64,000 nucleotides of DNA from Astrothelium macrocarpum (lineage: Eukaryota > Ascomycota > Dothideomycetes > Trypetheliales > Trypetheliaceae), in assembly GCA_021030915.1 (NCBI GenBank), contig JAGEMR010000010.1, positions 310,001 through 374,000 on the forward strand, written 5' to 3'. A model generated the notes under the pieces. That model had not been told where the DNA came from. It saw only the letters and a list, made by a program, of their open reading frames with translations, and ran no database searches. Both the position numbers and the translations under genes were made by a program. Of this stretch, positions 12,478-23,000 are shown piece by piece; position 1 is the first letter of the stretch; every line of letters begins with the position of its first letter.

Positions 12478-13257
12478 CTCGTCCATTTATTTTCCATTTC
12501 GACAAAAGAGTACCGTGAGCCTCAACAGCTAATGGTCACGACCGATACACTTATGATGACATGTATTATGCATTGGCGTTCATTCAACAGCTATGCATCA
12601 CGATGGTCTAGCGTTGTGCCAGTCACGTTGAGCGGGACATGGCTTCAACATTAATGGGTCTTTAGTAGACAGGAACAGGCGTGTAACTATATTTTGTTAG
12701 AGGTTTGCAACGCTCAACGCGTTTGCCAAAAATTTTCGGCGGCGGCGGCACCAGGAATACCACGATGGCTCTGGGTATTGTCCAGAGCAGTTTATTAGAT
12801 ACCCCCAATTCAACTGGGTTAATTTGGTAGTTTTAATCATTCCACCAATTAACAAAACTTATTTAAAGTCTCCTCCCAACTTGAAAGTGATATGAAAGTA
12901 AGATGAATGCGAGTAGCAGTAAAGATACTCTAAACATCCTCAATGATACATGCCGTCAGAGCAAAAGAGCTCAATTGTACCTGTTTAGTGCTCGGTAAAT
13001 GCAAGGATGTAAGCAAGCCTCAACATCCTTCGCGGTATCACCGAGAATCCGATTAACCGAAAGGCTCATAGACCGAATGAAAGGAACGCCCGGGTCAGGG
13101 TAATTCGGAAAGCTTCCATCTCCTGATGGCAGAGAGAAACCCTTGAGAGTGCGATACCGGCGAGCTAATGTTATCATCTCAATGCCGGTCCACTTCCTTG
13201 CAGCCAAGATGTACGTCATTGTAATGCTACACCGTCCATATTTCTGCATCGTCGGCG
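12478..13257. other. Intergenic, 780 bp
   Basis: 3' region of MET6 and upstream region of the nucleotidyltransferase gene. It includes a short GGC-repeat run near 12740. A 115-codon reverse-strand frame overlaps its right end, but it has no family resemblance and overlaps the next start codon region. Nothing else seen. Confidence 0.5.
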
Positions 13258-14253
13258 ATGGAAAGCGAGGCCTCTGATATGACATCTCGCCTCTCACATA
13301 TTCGCTCCCAGCTTCCACACCTCGCCTCTGCCTTGGAAACGTTCCAAGCCAATTCTTCCACCTTTAGTATTCTCCGCACCATCAATCCTTCTACTTCGCC
13401 GGCCACTCCCAAAACCCTCTTCATCCTTGATTCCTCGTTCAACCCCCCATCTCGCGCACATCTTGCTCTTGCTTCATCAATACTTGCAGAGGCCAACAAG
13501 AAAAATGAGGGGGCCCCTCAGTATGCTAAACCATGGCGCTTGCTTTTACTCTTCAGCACCCATAATGCCGACAAGGCACCGAGCGCAGCCAGTTTCGAGC
13601 AGCGTCTGGCGATGATGTACATCTTTGCTGAGGATCTGGCCGATGCACTTAGCAGCCATAGCAACGACAGCCTAAATTGTTCTGACGCAGCGTCGCAAGA
13701 AGCCAAGAAAAAGCAAGAACAATCATCCAATGACATTCCTATAGACATAGGCGTCACTACGCAACCCTACTACACTGACAAATCGGAGGCCATCGAAGCT
13801 AGCTCACCTACATATTATCCGTCTCCTCCCAACCATCCCCGCCATGTCCATCTCTGCGGCTTTGATACCCTAACCCGCATATTCAATCCGAAGTATTATT
13901 CCTCCTTCACGCCACCCTTCAGCGCATTGGCACCCTACTTTTCGGCCGACCATGGCTTTCGCGTGATGGAACGGCCAGACGAGGAGTATGGGAGCGCTGA
14001 ACAGCAGCGCCAGTTCCTACATGACTTGGCAGGAGGGGCAATGCGCGAATCGGGGGCCATGGAGGAGTGGGCTACAAAGATTGAGATGGTGGGAGGAGAG
14101 GAGGGAATAGGGATCAGTAGCACGCGCGTTAGAAGAGCAGCGAAGTCGGGTGAGTGGGAGGAGGTGAGGAAATTGTGCACAAGGGGCGTGGCGGAATGGG
14201 TTCAAGATGAGGCTCTCTATAAGACGGACGACCGAGGAGCTAAAATGGCATGA
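13258..14253 (+). CDS. Nicotinamide-nucleotide adenylyltransferase-like protein (Pof1 family)
   Basis: Single exon, 331 residues. The nucleotidyltransferase signature is present as a relaxed form of GxFxPxHxxH, DSSFNPPSRAHLALA (about residues 58-72), where the first His of the classical motif is replaced by Ser/Arg context and the second His is kept. The C-terminal ISSTRVRRA matches the ISSTxxR phosphate-binding motif. LFILD before the signature forms the first strand of a Rossmann-like fold, and GFDTLTRIFNPKYY is the conserved mid-domain segment of Pof1-type NMNATs. Pof1 in yeast is an ATPase/NMN adenylyltransferase-related protein linked to protein quality control. The substrate is inferred only from the family. 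There is no intron. Confidence 0.8.
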   Translation: MESEASDMTSRLSHIRSQLPHLASALETFQANSSTFSILRTINPSTSPATPKTLFILDSSFNPPSRAHLALASSILAEANKKNEGAPQYAKPWRLLLLFSTHNADKAPSAASFEQRLAMMYIFAEDLADALSSHSNDSLNCSDAASQEAKKKQEQSSNDIPIDIGVTTQPYYTDKSEAIEASSPTYYPSPPNHPRHVHLCGFDTLTRIFNPKYYSSFTPPFSALAPYFSADHGFRVMERPDEEYGSAEQQRQFLHDLAGGAMRESGAMEEWATKIEMVGGEEGIGISSTRVRRAAKSGEWEEVRKLCTRGVAEWVQDEALYKTDDRGAKMA

Positions 14254-15022
14254 ATATGGTCGATTTATGAACAGAGATTAGGAGAAGAAGAAATCGCATG
14301 TGCTTGCACGCACTGTTAAACTGTATTTCCTGTCCGATAACCATTTGTGTGCTAGATCTGTCTCTCTGACCGCGTGCCTAGTGCTTGAAGTGTAGACATG
14401 TTTGACGCTTCTTGGTCATTTTCTTGGGCGTTGCACCCTATAGAGCCAGTGGTCTTACAGTAGCAGACAAAGCGCTAATGTCATGGCTTGTTAAATGTAC
14501 CAATTTTTTTAATGCATTCAGCATCCTGTCTGAATTTCTTTGGTAGTCTTTGACTCGTTATGCTGGATAAGTGGAGAAAAGCATTCGCGCTCAGTCACAT
14601 TACATTGATTTCGAGGGGAAACTGAAAGATGAGATTTGGAATTGTATCCGTTTCCATCAAGCCGAACCCAGTTGATTGACGTACTACGGGAGCCCCACGA
14701 CGAGTAGTGGCGCCGTCGAGCGGCTGATCCACACATGGCTCGCTTCTAGCTATCCTTTTGCATCACACTTGAGATCTAGATTGGGTTTTGCGAGAACGCT
14801 AACAATGCTATGATGTTCGGAAATGTTTTTTGGCTTTGCACTTGACCAATGGCGGCCACATAGCAGGATTGACCCCGCCTCGCAAGCTTCTTGATGTAAT
14901 TCTGACTTTTGATAAAAGAGTCCTCTAGTAAAAAGCATCTCGAATGCTCTTACTATTTTTAATTCAATCTGATTCTTTTGCATCTCTAGTTACATTCACT
15001 GCTCTGCTACTGAATTCTTTAA
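14254..15022. other. Intergenic, 769 bp
   Basis: Between two plus-strand genes. It contains the 3' UTR of the nucleotidyltransferase gene and the promoter of the catalase-like gene. Small reverse-strand frames have no recognisable product. No RNA gene or repeat noticed. Confidence 0.5.
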
Positions 15023-16275
15023 ATGGCCACGATGACAGCATCAGCAGTGGACAGGTCTTCTGATCCAATTCAAAGTAATGGTAATTTGGAAGGTCTAGGG
15101 AAGAAAAATTATATTCGTTGGGATGCCAAAGGCGTTGAAGAGAAGCCGCCAAATGAGGATGAAGACATTCAGACTGTAGCAGACCAGATCAATACAATCC
15201 AAAAGGCTCAGTTCAACATGCACCGGCATTGCTTCGCCGGTAAATTATAGTTCCCATGCCATCGGGATCGGTTGTCTGATCTGTTTAGGTACGCATGCTC
15301 GAACACATGGTATCGTAAAGGGTAAATTCATTGTGCCTGGCGATCTGCCATCACACCTTAAGCAAACGGAGCTCTTCGCTCACGACGGTGAGTATCCAGT
15401 CGCTGCCCGCTACAGCACGGAACCCGGCGACCCAGGTCTCGACGATCGAATTGCACAACCTCGTGGTTTCGCTATGAAAGTTTTTGATGTCCACGGCGAT
15501 ATGTTTGACGCTGGAAAGGAATATCCTACCCAAGACATCGAGTTCAACAGCACGCCTGCACTTGACTTGGCTGACGCTAAGGTGACCAAAGAGATAATCG
15601 GACTACGCATTGCGCACGGAGATGACAAGAAGAAGCTATACGAAGAACTCGAAAAGCGAAACGACACGGATTTGCAAAAGGCAAGAGACGGAGTACGCAA
15701 CACCCACCTTGAATCTACCCGTCAATACTCTCAGACCGCGTACCGCTTCGGTGATTACGTTATCAAGTATTGTCTTGTGCCTTCGTCCGAGACCCAACGC
15801 AAATTGCATGAAGAGACAGTGCGACCAGACCATGGTTCGGATATTTTGCATCGCTGGCTACAGAACTTCCACAAGCAGCATGAAGCTGAATATCTCTTCC
15901 AGGTGCAATTGCTAGAAAATCTTGAGGACCAACCAGTAGAATATGCAGGTAAAATTTGGGATGCTGAGAAATATCCATGGCAGACTGTGGCACGAATTGT
16001 GTTCCCGCCCCAGGAGAGTTTTGATTATGAGCGAAAGACTTTTTGGGAAGACCATATGAGAGTTGATCCATGGCACGGATTAAAGAGTTTGCAGCCATTG
16101 GGCAGTCCTAATCGGCTGAGAAGAGTTGGTAAGTGTCAGAAGATGGTTGCTAGTCCTCAAATGATTATTCGCCGCTAAAATGTGCAATTTAGTGTACCCG
16201 GCCAGTAGCAGCTTGCGAAGGAAGATGAACGGAAGGAAAGAAATTAATGTGAAGAGCATTGATGAGATCCCTTAA
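15023..16275 (+). CDS. Small catalase-like heme protein
   Basis: Three exons, 15023-15239, 15289-16128 and 16193-16275, give 379 residues. The splice joins read HCFAGTHARTHGIVKG and NRLRRVVYPASS. The catalase core is recognisable from THARTHGIVKGKFIV (distal His region), ARYSTEPG, QPRGFAMKVFDVHGD, DIEFNSTPA and WHGLKSLQPLGSPNRLRR. It is far shorter than classical catalases (500-750 residues) and ends soon after the wrapping region. I cannot find the usual proximal heme-Tyr segment (RLFSYPDTQ type), so it belongs to the heme-binding catalase-like group rather than true catalases. Activity may be peroxidase-like or oxidant sensing; that is inference. No N-terminal signal or peroxisomal C-terminal SKL is visible. 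Confidence 0.85.
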
Positions 16276-17164
16276 CCCAGTGGATAGAAGGGCAACATTT
16301 ACTTATTTCTTGTCACTTTTAATCAATATACGATTTTTGTACATACACGTATTTTCGGACCTCTGAAATCCAAAGTCGTGGACATCGTAAAGGGGAAATT
16401 GAATTCGCTAATTGCCATTAGTTTCTGTTGTTCCCACACAACATTTGTCACAGAGATAGCGTAGAACCAGAGCATGATGTGATGCACGTATAGGTCAGCC
16501 TGCTAATAGCTCGCAACATCTTCAAGACCGACGTTCCGAAGTTAAAACTCGGAGGACTCCGGACAAGTGTGCGGGAAAGATAAGTAATACGGCAGGCAAT
16601 AGCTGTATGCCTAAAGCGAACCTGACGCACCCATTGCTCAAGAAGACTTGGGATTCGCGGGCGCCAGGATTAGAAAGGCACGCATCATACGATGACTTCA
16701 TCTTAGTCTCACGGGAATGCGGAAGATCAATCAAGGAGAATACCTGATCGCCCAAGGGTTATTGGAGACTGTTTGGTTCATTGAAGAAGAAACGAAAAGG
16801 AGCTGCTGCCGTTCCGGTTTTGTGCGGCTAGAGGGTGACTGAATGGTGACTAAGCGATGCAGGGGTGCAGCTCTATCCAATTCACCATAAAAGCGAAAGC
16901 CAGTGATTCATCTGTGTTCTGACAGGAGAATTGAAGGCACTCATCTTATGAGAATTGCTGCTAAAGTCAAGCTAGTGATGCGGGTATGTACAAAAAGCGA
17001 AATTTGTCAAATGGTATCACGAGTGATTTCATCTCCTATCCATATGGTACGCCCAAAACACCTCCAACGGATCGCGTCATAGTTTATCTAAGTTGCTAAA
17101 GTACCGCGCCGAGCCTTGCTACTTGTTTGAAAAAAGAACCGATCGCCTGCGCTGAAGTAATGCA
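16276..17164. other. Convergent intergenic region, 889 bp
   Basis: Between the stops of the catalase-like gene (plus) and RAE1 (minus). It is longer than needed for two 3' UTRs. Short frames on both strands (for example 16448-16755 minus) have no recognisable product. I see nothing else. Confidence 0.45.
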
Positions 17165-18366
17165 TTATCTTTTCTTACTTCCTGGCCTTGGCTTACATTC
17201 GTCTCCAGTTATTGGATGTAGCATGATCTTATTAGGATACTGAGGATTGTTGTGAGCATAGCCTTTGTGCCAATCATAGCTCACTGCATAGGCGAAGATG
17301 TTTCCGTTGCGGTTGAATGTTGTGGCTGGAATGGAACCCCCAACCTCGGGGTAGCCCTTTAGCCGATGTTTGGCATCCTTATCCCAGAAATGAAAGGTAC
17401 CGTCAGAACCAGCAGTGCTGAATGTACCATGAACCGGATGGAAAGATATGGCGTTGACAGAATAAACGTTCGACCCGTCGCGTTGGTTAGGAAGATTTTG
17501 GCGGTGGCATTTGAAGGAAAAGTTAGAGCTAAGGTCATTCGTCAGTTAGAAATTCCCTGAAGAGCGGCGAGGAATAGCAAATGGAGAGCACTTACTTCTG
17601 ATCTTTCTCTTCAACGTACTGTATCGCACATCGACCCTCAATACTGCCAACGGCATATCCACTCGCGTCGGTGAAGCAAGCCACAGTTCTCGTCTGCCAT
17701 TTGAGTGGGCTCTGCATAGTCTTATAGAAAGTGCCTGGGTTGTTCAAGTTGATAACGTTAACGTATCGATCCGCCGTACCGACGACCAGCATCTGCTCAC
17801 GTAGGTCCATGCAATAGACCCGGTCTTGGCAGTTCACTGTCACTGCTGGTTGTGCCTGTCGCAGATCCCAGTATTTTACCGTTTTATCCCATGAGCCTGT
17901 GACGAGCATGTTGTTGCCTTGGACCTGTAACGTTTCTACGCATCGAATCGGCGCATCATGTGCAGCTACCTGCTGCGCTTGGGTAGTATTCGCACCAAGG
18001 TCAAGCATGCGAGCAGCTTTGTCAGCGCCGCCACCAAAAACTTTGGATCCATCCTAGATAATTTCCCATTAGCTTATACTAACAACACGTAGAAATTCCT
18101 GTACGTACCTTGGACCAAGCACAGCTGAGCACGGGTCCTTCATGTTCAAATAAAGCCTTCCCTTGACTTTGTCCTTGTGCATCGATCTCGTATATTCTGA
18201 CTTTCTTATCCCATGATGATACAGCCAAATGCTCGCTCATTGGCGAAAATGCGAGATCTGAGATGCTGTCCTCCGGTGGATCTTTCACCGGCACATCCTT
18301 GGACGTATCTCCTTGGGTTGCATTGGCAGGTGAAGCCGCTGTCGACGTACTCCCGAAAAGAGACAT
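17165..18366 (-). CDS. RAE1: mRNA export factor Rae1/Gle2 (WD40 protein)
   Basis: Three exons, 18366-18109, 18053-17596 and 17528-17165, give 359 residues, the normal length. The protein opens with [10 protein letters not shown] and then WD40 blades: [47 protein letters not shown], and the C-terminal [34 protein letters not shown] signature typical of Rae1. The product binds Nup98 through its GLEBS motif at the nuclear pore and supports poly(A) RNA export; animal and yeast homologues also affect spindle assembly. All three splice joins restore the frame exactly. The gene is co-oriented with KEX1 upstream of it. Confidence 0.95.
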
Positions 18367-19663
18367 ATTCGGACGACCCGAGAGCTCCTCAAGTGAATTG
18401 GTCTATTATTGGCGGGCGTGACACGAGGTCCAGAGCTGGATATCGCGTACCAAGCACAGGGCGTGGTGCTACAACGACGTGAGTTGCTGAGCTCGAAAAA
18501 GCCGAGGATGAAATGCGTACCTAGAGAATTCTTGTTCGATGCCGCTGGAGCAAGACCCAAGTCTAAGAGTCAGAGGAGAAAGAGGGTGAGGAGAAAAAGA
18601 GTGCGTGCCTGGTTTAGGTAGCCATTGTGCTGTCACGGCTTTCTTTGTACCTATGGTGATCAAGGCACTTATTATAGTTTCTGCTCATTTACACCGCCTT
18701 CTGCATTTGGCTAGACCAACCCGTCGAGTATACCCCAGTTCTACGTGCGGACAAAATTTATCTTCTCTGCACCTCCTCGCTCAAAGAATCGCAATCAAAG
18801 TTTACACACAGGAAGACCCTCCACTGGGAGCCCTCTTCCATGGCCTTTTACAGGTCTCGTCTTCCTGCTTTGGGAGAAAGTCCCCGGACACCGTTGCCTC
18901 GCCTCTGTGCAGCAAGGTTTGCGGAGACGCGCCGCCATAGAAGCACTGCGGCTTATGACCGATCCTTCTCCTGTCCTGCCACGCCTCACTCTGTTGTCGT
19001 TGGAACTCGTTGCGAATGCTCGTCTCCGTAGGCTTTGCCGGGATGAGGCCCCCATGGACGATGATATGAGTCCGTGCCTCTCTTCTGGTGTCGACCTTGC
19101 TGGATTTGATCAGGCGAATCGAGGAGACACTGATTGCTGGTGTGTGCAAGAGATGGGTTCAAAAGATGGAATTGCGGTATCACATTCGTCAAAGTAGAAA
19201 GTTATGCGATTGCCTTCGTCTTGGCCATTAGTGGCTAGTGACATGGGTAACTCGATGGGGCTTATTCTTGATGCGAGGGGTGCCCATGTTATTCGTTGAC
19301 ACGGTTTACATTGCATTACAATTTTGATCCTCTTAGGATCGCCTATCAACCTCTGGCCAGTCGACACATTTCGTGAAGACCAGCCTGTAATGCTCGTCGC
19401 GATCGAGAGTCATTTTCACACGTTCATATGATGATAATTGCATAGAGTCAAGCACTGAAGGTTCGCTTCATTGCGCCTTTTGACGACACAAATGCTACGA
19501 CGGTATCTGATGAACAGACATGGGAACTTGAAATTGTAATTGTACACAAACAAGATATCACAGATGCATCCTGTATCAAACAAGAAATGTTGCCTCAAGT
19601 TTTCCACAACTCCTTCCATGCATTTGCCAACGAACAATCGAATCCGGACTCCGCACATTGATA
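18367..19663. other. Intergenic, 1297 bp, GC-richer block with overlapping open frames
   Basis: RAE1 promoter and KEX1 3' region. Between about 18745 and 19197 long frames are open on both strands. On the plus strand an ATG at 18840, preceded by a CT-rich leader, opens a 63-codon frame (MAFYRSRLPALGESPR) that is Arg-rich like a mitochondrial presequence. I find no family match and no clear intron to extend it, so I do not call a gene. A short unannotated protein or non-coding transcript is possible. Confidence 0.35.
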
Positions 19664-21643
19664 TCATGTATTCTGATGTGCACTGGGAGCGTCATCATCC
19701 TCTTCATCGTCATCGCCAACATCAAATCGATCCCGCTCCATGTCTTCGCTTCGGTGGCCTGCCAATTCCTCTAGCTCATTCTCATCAAAATCCGCGGCCT
19801 CGATGTCGTCCGTCTCCGCCTTGTGTCGCATGCCTCCGTTCATGATGCCACTCATGCCAGGTTGAGCAAGCCCTTTGTAGCCTTTGCCACCCCTGCTCCT
19901 CCGACCTTTCCATACGACCCAAGCCCACACAGACGCGGCGATAACTACAACCAACAAGACCACCTCGCCAGACTTCCAATACGCGTTCCTCGCAGCTTCT
20001 TCTAGTTTGTTATTTTGTTCTTCCTCTGCCACGGTGCTGTTGGGGTGCCCGCCGACGCTCGTCTCTGGTCCCGCCTTTTCGCCATCGATCCTGCTATCTG
20101 CAGGCTCGCCGCCAATACTTGCAATGTCGACGTTGATGAATCGATCCAGCATGTCGCGTGTTCTCCGTGGGTAGTCAAACGGCACCATATGACTGCTATT
20201 GTAGAAGATCACGTACGTCAAATTCCGTGCAGTCTGATAGATGCCCGCTGGCTCACCCTCAAACTCCCAGTCTTGTCGTGGCGCCCAGACGCCGTCGGAG
20301 ATTTCAAATCCAGTCCCACCATTCCATTTCATGTTTTTAATCAAATTCTCAGTCCCGACATGGTTGCAAATGAGGTCTTGCTCGCCGCTGAATAGTACAA
20401 CGGGAACTTTCTCAAGTAGCTCAGGCAAAATTGTAATCGACGGTGCAGACTTTGGAGCACGGAAATTCTGCGCTACTTGGCCATTGCACTCGGTCCATCC
20501 TGTTTGCTTGTCTGAATTGATGTGGAGCGCACTGGTGACATCCTTCTGGCGAAGGTACGGTGTTACAGCTGTCAGATCGGGAGGCCAATTCATACCACAG
20601 CTGGGACTTTGATCTTTGAGGCGGACATCATACATGTTATAACACATATTCTTGCCATTTTCTTTGAATTCCGTTACCTTCAGAATTTCTCGTAGAATGG
20701 CTTCGCACTCTGAAGTGTCAACGTGGTCCTTGCCACCATCGCTAAGCTTCTTGTTACAGATTGCTTGTTGCTCTTCGACCTTTTTAGCAGCATCAGAGTC
20801 AGCCTGTAAGACCCCGTGCTTGTATGAAAATGAGAGGTATGAAAGGTATTGTTCTGTAGGGGAGATCCAGCCGTTTCCAATCAGCAAGCCGGAAAGGTTC
20901 CAAGGATCGATGACTCCTGGTTTGGAATTGCGATCGAGTATGGCTTTTGCGATGTAAGGAATGTGCTGGCCAGCATAAGACTCGCCTGCAAGATATATCT
21001 GTAATTGATCTCAGTATAAAATCTTCGGTTGTACGGAAAAAGGAGGACATACATCGTCGTGCATATACTCGGGGAAAACGCCAAACCACTTTTCCAAGAA
21101 TGTTACCATTTGATCAGCCATGGTTTGGAGCTCGTGCACATAGCTATCTGTATCGACGTAACTGAATCCCGTTCCGACCGGGTTGTCGATGAATAATAAA
21201 TTCGCAAATTCATCCCATGACCCATCGTTGTACCTCAAGGTTCCATTATCGTTAACGCGATAAGGTCCAACTTCCATTAATGCGCCATCCATTGAGCTAC
21301 ACCCAGGACCTCCATTGAGCCATATTACGGTCCGCTCCCGGTCACTTATGTGTCTGTTTTGAAAATGCCAAAAGAACAGGTTGCCATCGTGTTGAGGAGT
21401 GATCTCGACATGACTGCGAAAAGTTTCTGATTAGTAACACGCTTCTCGTATTTAGAATTGAGAAATGCCTCACCCGGCATGCATTTTCAGTAATGGACCA
21501 TCTGGCTGTCCGGGTAGTGAATGTATAAAGTAATCTGCGGCTGACTTTTGCGCATTTACAAAACTTGAGAGATCCAAAAAACGCAAAACACTTGTAAATA
21601 CGGTTACCCAGGTTGGGAACCTTCTAGAGGATGAGTGCTTCAT
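19664..21643 (-). CDS. KEX1: Pheromone-processing carboxypeptidase Kex1
   Basis: Three exons, 21643-21474, 21413-21053 and 20998-19664, give 621 residues. An N-terminal hydrophobic signal segment is followed by the serine carboxypeptidase (S10) domain: [13 protein letters not shown] oxyanion region, nucleophile Ser184 in GESYAG (formed across the second intron), acidic residue in [11 protein letters not shown] and catalytic His in [10 protein letters not shown] single membrane span ([18 protein letters not shown]) precedes a long acidic cytosolic tail (EEDDD), as in Kex1 of the late Golgi. It removes C-terminal Lys/Arg left after Kex2 cleavage, for example on pheromones and secreted repeat peptides. 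That is directly relevant to the Lys-Arg repeat precursor at 57.6 kb, although the two are 36 kb apart. Confidence 0.96.
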
Positions 21644-23000
21644 GCCTGGTTGTCGAGAATGCCTTTGTCTGAACAGTCCAAAGCTCTTCAGTCCCGAGGG
21701 GGAATTATCAGGAATGTATTTGAACAGATCACTTCGCAGGCTCTAGGAACCTCTTGCAAGACCGCAGAACGCGAAAAGATCGTTATCGATACTCTTCCAT
21801 ACCACGGTTTCGGTCAGACCTCGTAAGAGAATGCGCTATCTCATCGAAGAATCGGTAGGGTTCGAGTTCGGGATTTTGACAGGTGTATAGATTGGATCTG
21901 TGAAGCACGAGGACGGTTCGATTCTTTGTCTTATCTCAAATGAGCTCGGCACTTGTGAATGCGATGCGAGATAGGAAAGTTGGTTGATGATAGATCCGGG
22001 CGAAAGTGAAGACCGTGAGTTTCTGGATGTTCTTATGCACCAGTAGGCGTGGTAGCGTCGTGTATTGTTGGCCGGATCAGGGTCTGACGCCGTTATGGAC
22101 CGTTCACTCAGCTCCTGGATTGCCTTCATCCTTTGCTACATCCCATTCCACACCCACTCTATATTCAATGAAATGACATTACACTGGAATGGCATACCTG
22201 AACATCCTTGGCTTAGCCTTCTGTATCTTCCCGTTGTCCAGTTGTGCGACATTGCGGCATATCATTAACATGCAATAATTTCTCTCACTTACGGATCAAA
22301 TGTCGTTAATAATGCAACGATAATTTTTACATTTTACCCAAGCTGATATGTACATGTTCATCTAATGCTATTCTTAGCGCTAGCCTAGCAGCATTCAGCA
22401 GGAACATTCACGAAAGCCTGTTCAGGATCGTCTCGTTCATGTGAGAAATCTGGCAATGGAAGCTCAGGGGTTATTTCGGAGTCCCTCACCGACTTAGAAA
22501 TCTAATAAAAAACAAAACCTTCGGCCAGGCCAGTTCCCTGAGTTGCTAGTATGTTGCTACTTCCAAGCCAGGTCTGTCATGTTATCGTAGATTTCTATCC
22601 TATGCACTCTTCATTTTTAACGGAACATAGACGATACCGCCAATGTGAGGACTACAGCTAATCCGCAATGCGAGCTATCAATTTTACTCTTGCCGAGAGC
22701 GTCTCACTTCATTGGTCTTAGGCGGACAGGCCCTCAGCTATCCTATCCGGCTGGACTCTGAGTGTAACGAATTAAATTTCATTCATTCAATCTTGTGACC
22801 GAGAAATCATGTCGAACCCCAGGAGCACGACTCATTTTCGCAGCAAGTTGTTGTGTTCTTCATCAACAACTTGCTGCTTCATTGAGACTGCACGCAAATA
22901 AAGTGGTTCCGGGATATCTCCTACACTATTCAGGCAAACTGAAATACCTTCTACGATGATAGAGCACGAACTTATCACAAGGTGGATCCTTCCACGCTTG
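21644..23000. other. Intergenic, 1357 bp, containing a perfect hairpin
   Basis: KEX1 upstream region and aldehyde dehydrogenase 3' flank. Short frames on both strands show no product I recognise. The one clear structure is the inverted repeat at 22840-22877, listed separately. Confidence 0.5.
22840..22877. repeat. Perfect 14-bp inverted repeat (hairpin)
   Basis: GCAGCAAGTTGTTG at 22840-22853 and its exact reverse complement CAACAACTTGCTGC at 22864-22877, with a 10-nt loop. It lies 124 bp beyond the stop of the reverse-strand aldehyde dehydrogenase, so it would be in that transcript's 3' UTR if the UTR is long enough. It could stabilise the mRNA end, bind a dimeric factor, or be a leftover of a small inverted-repeat element. 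Arms and loop are directly visible; function is unknown. Confidence 0.9.
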
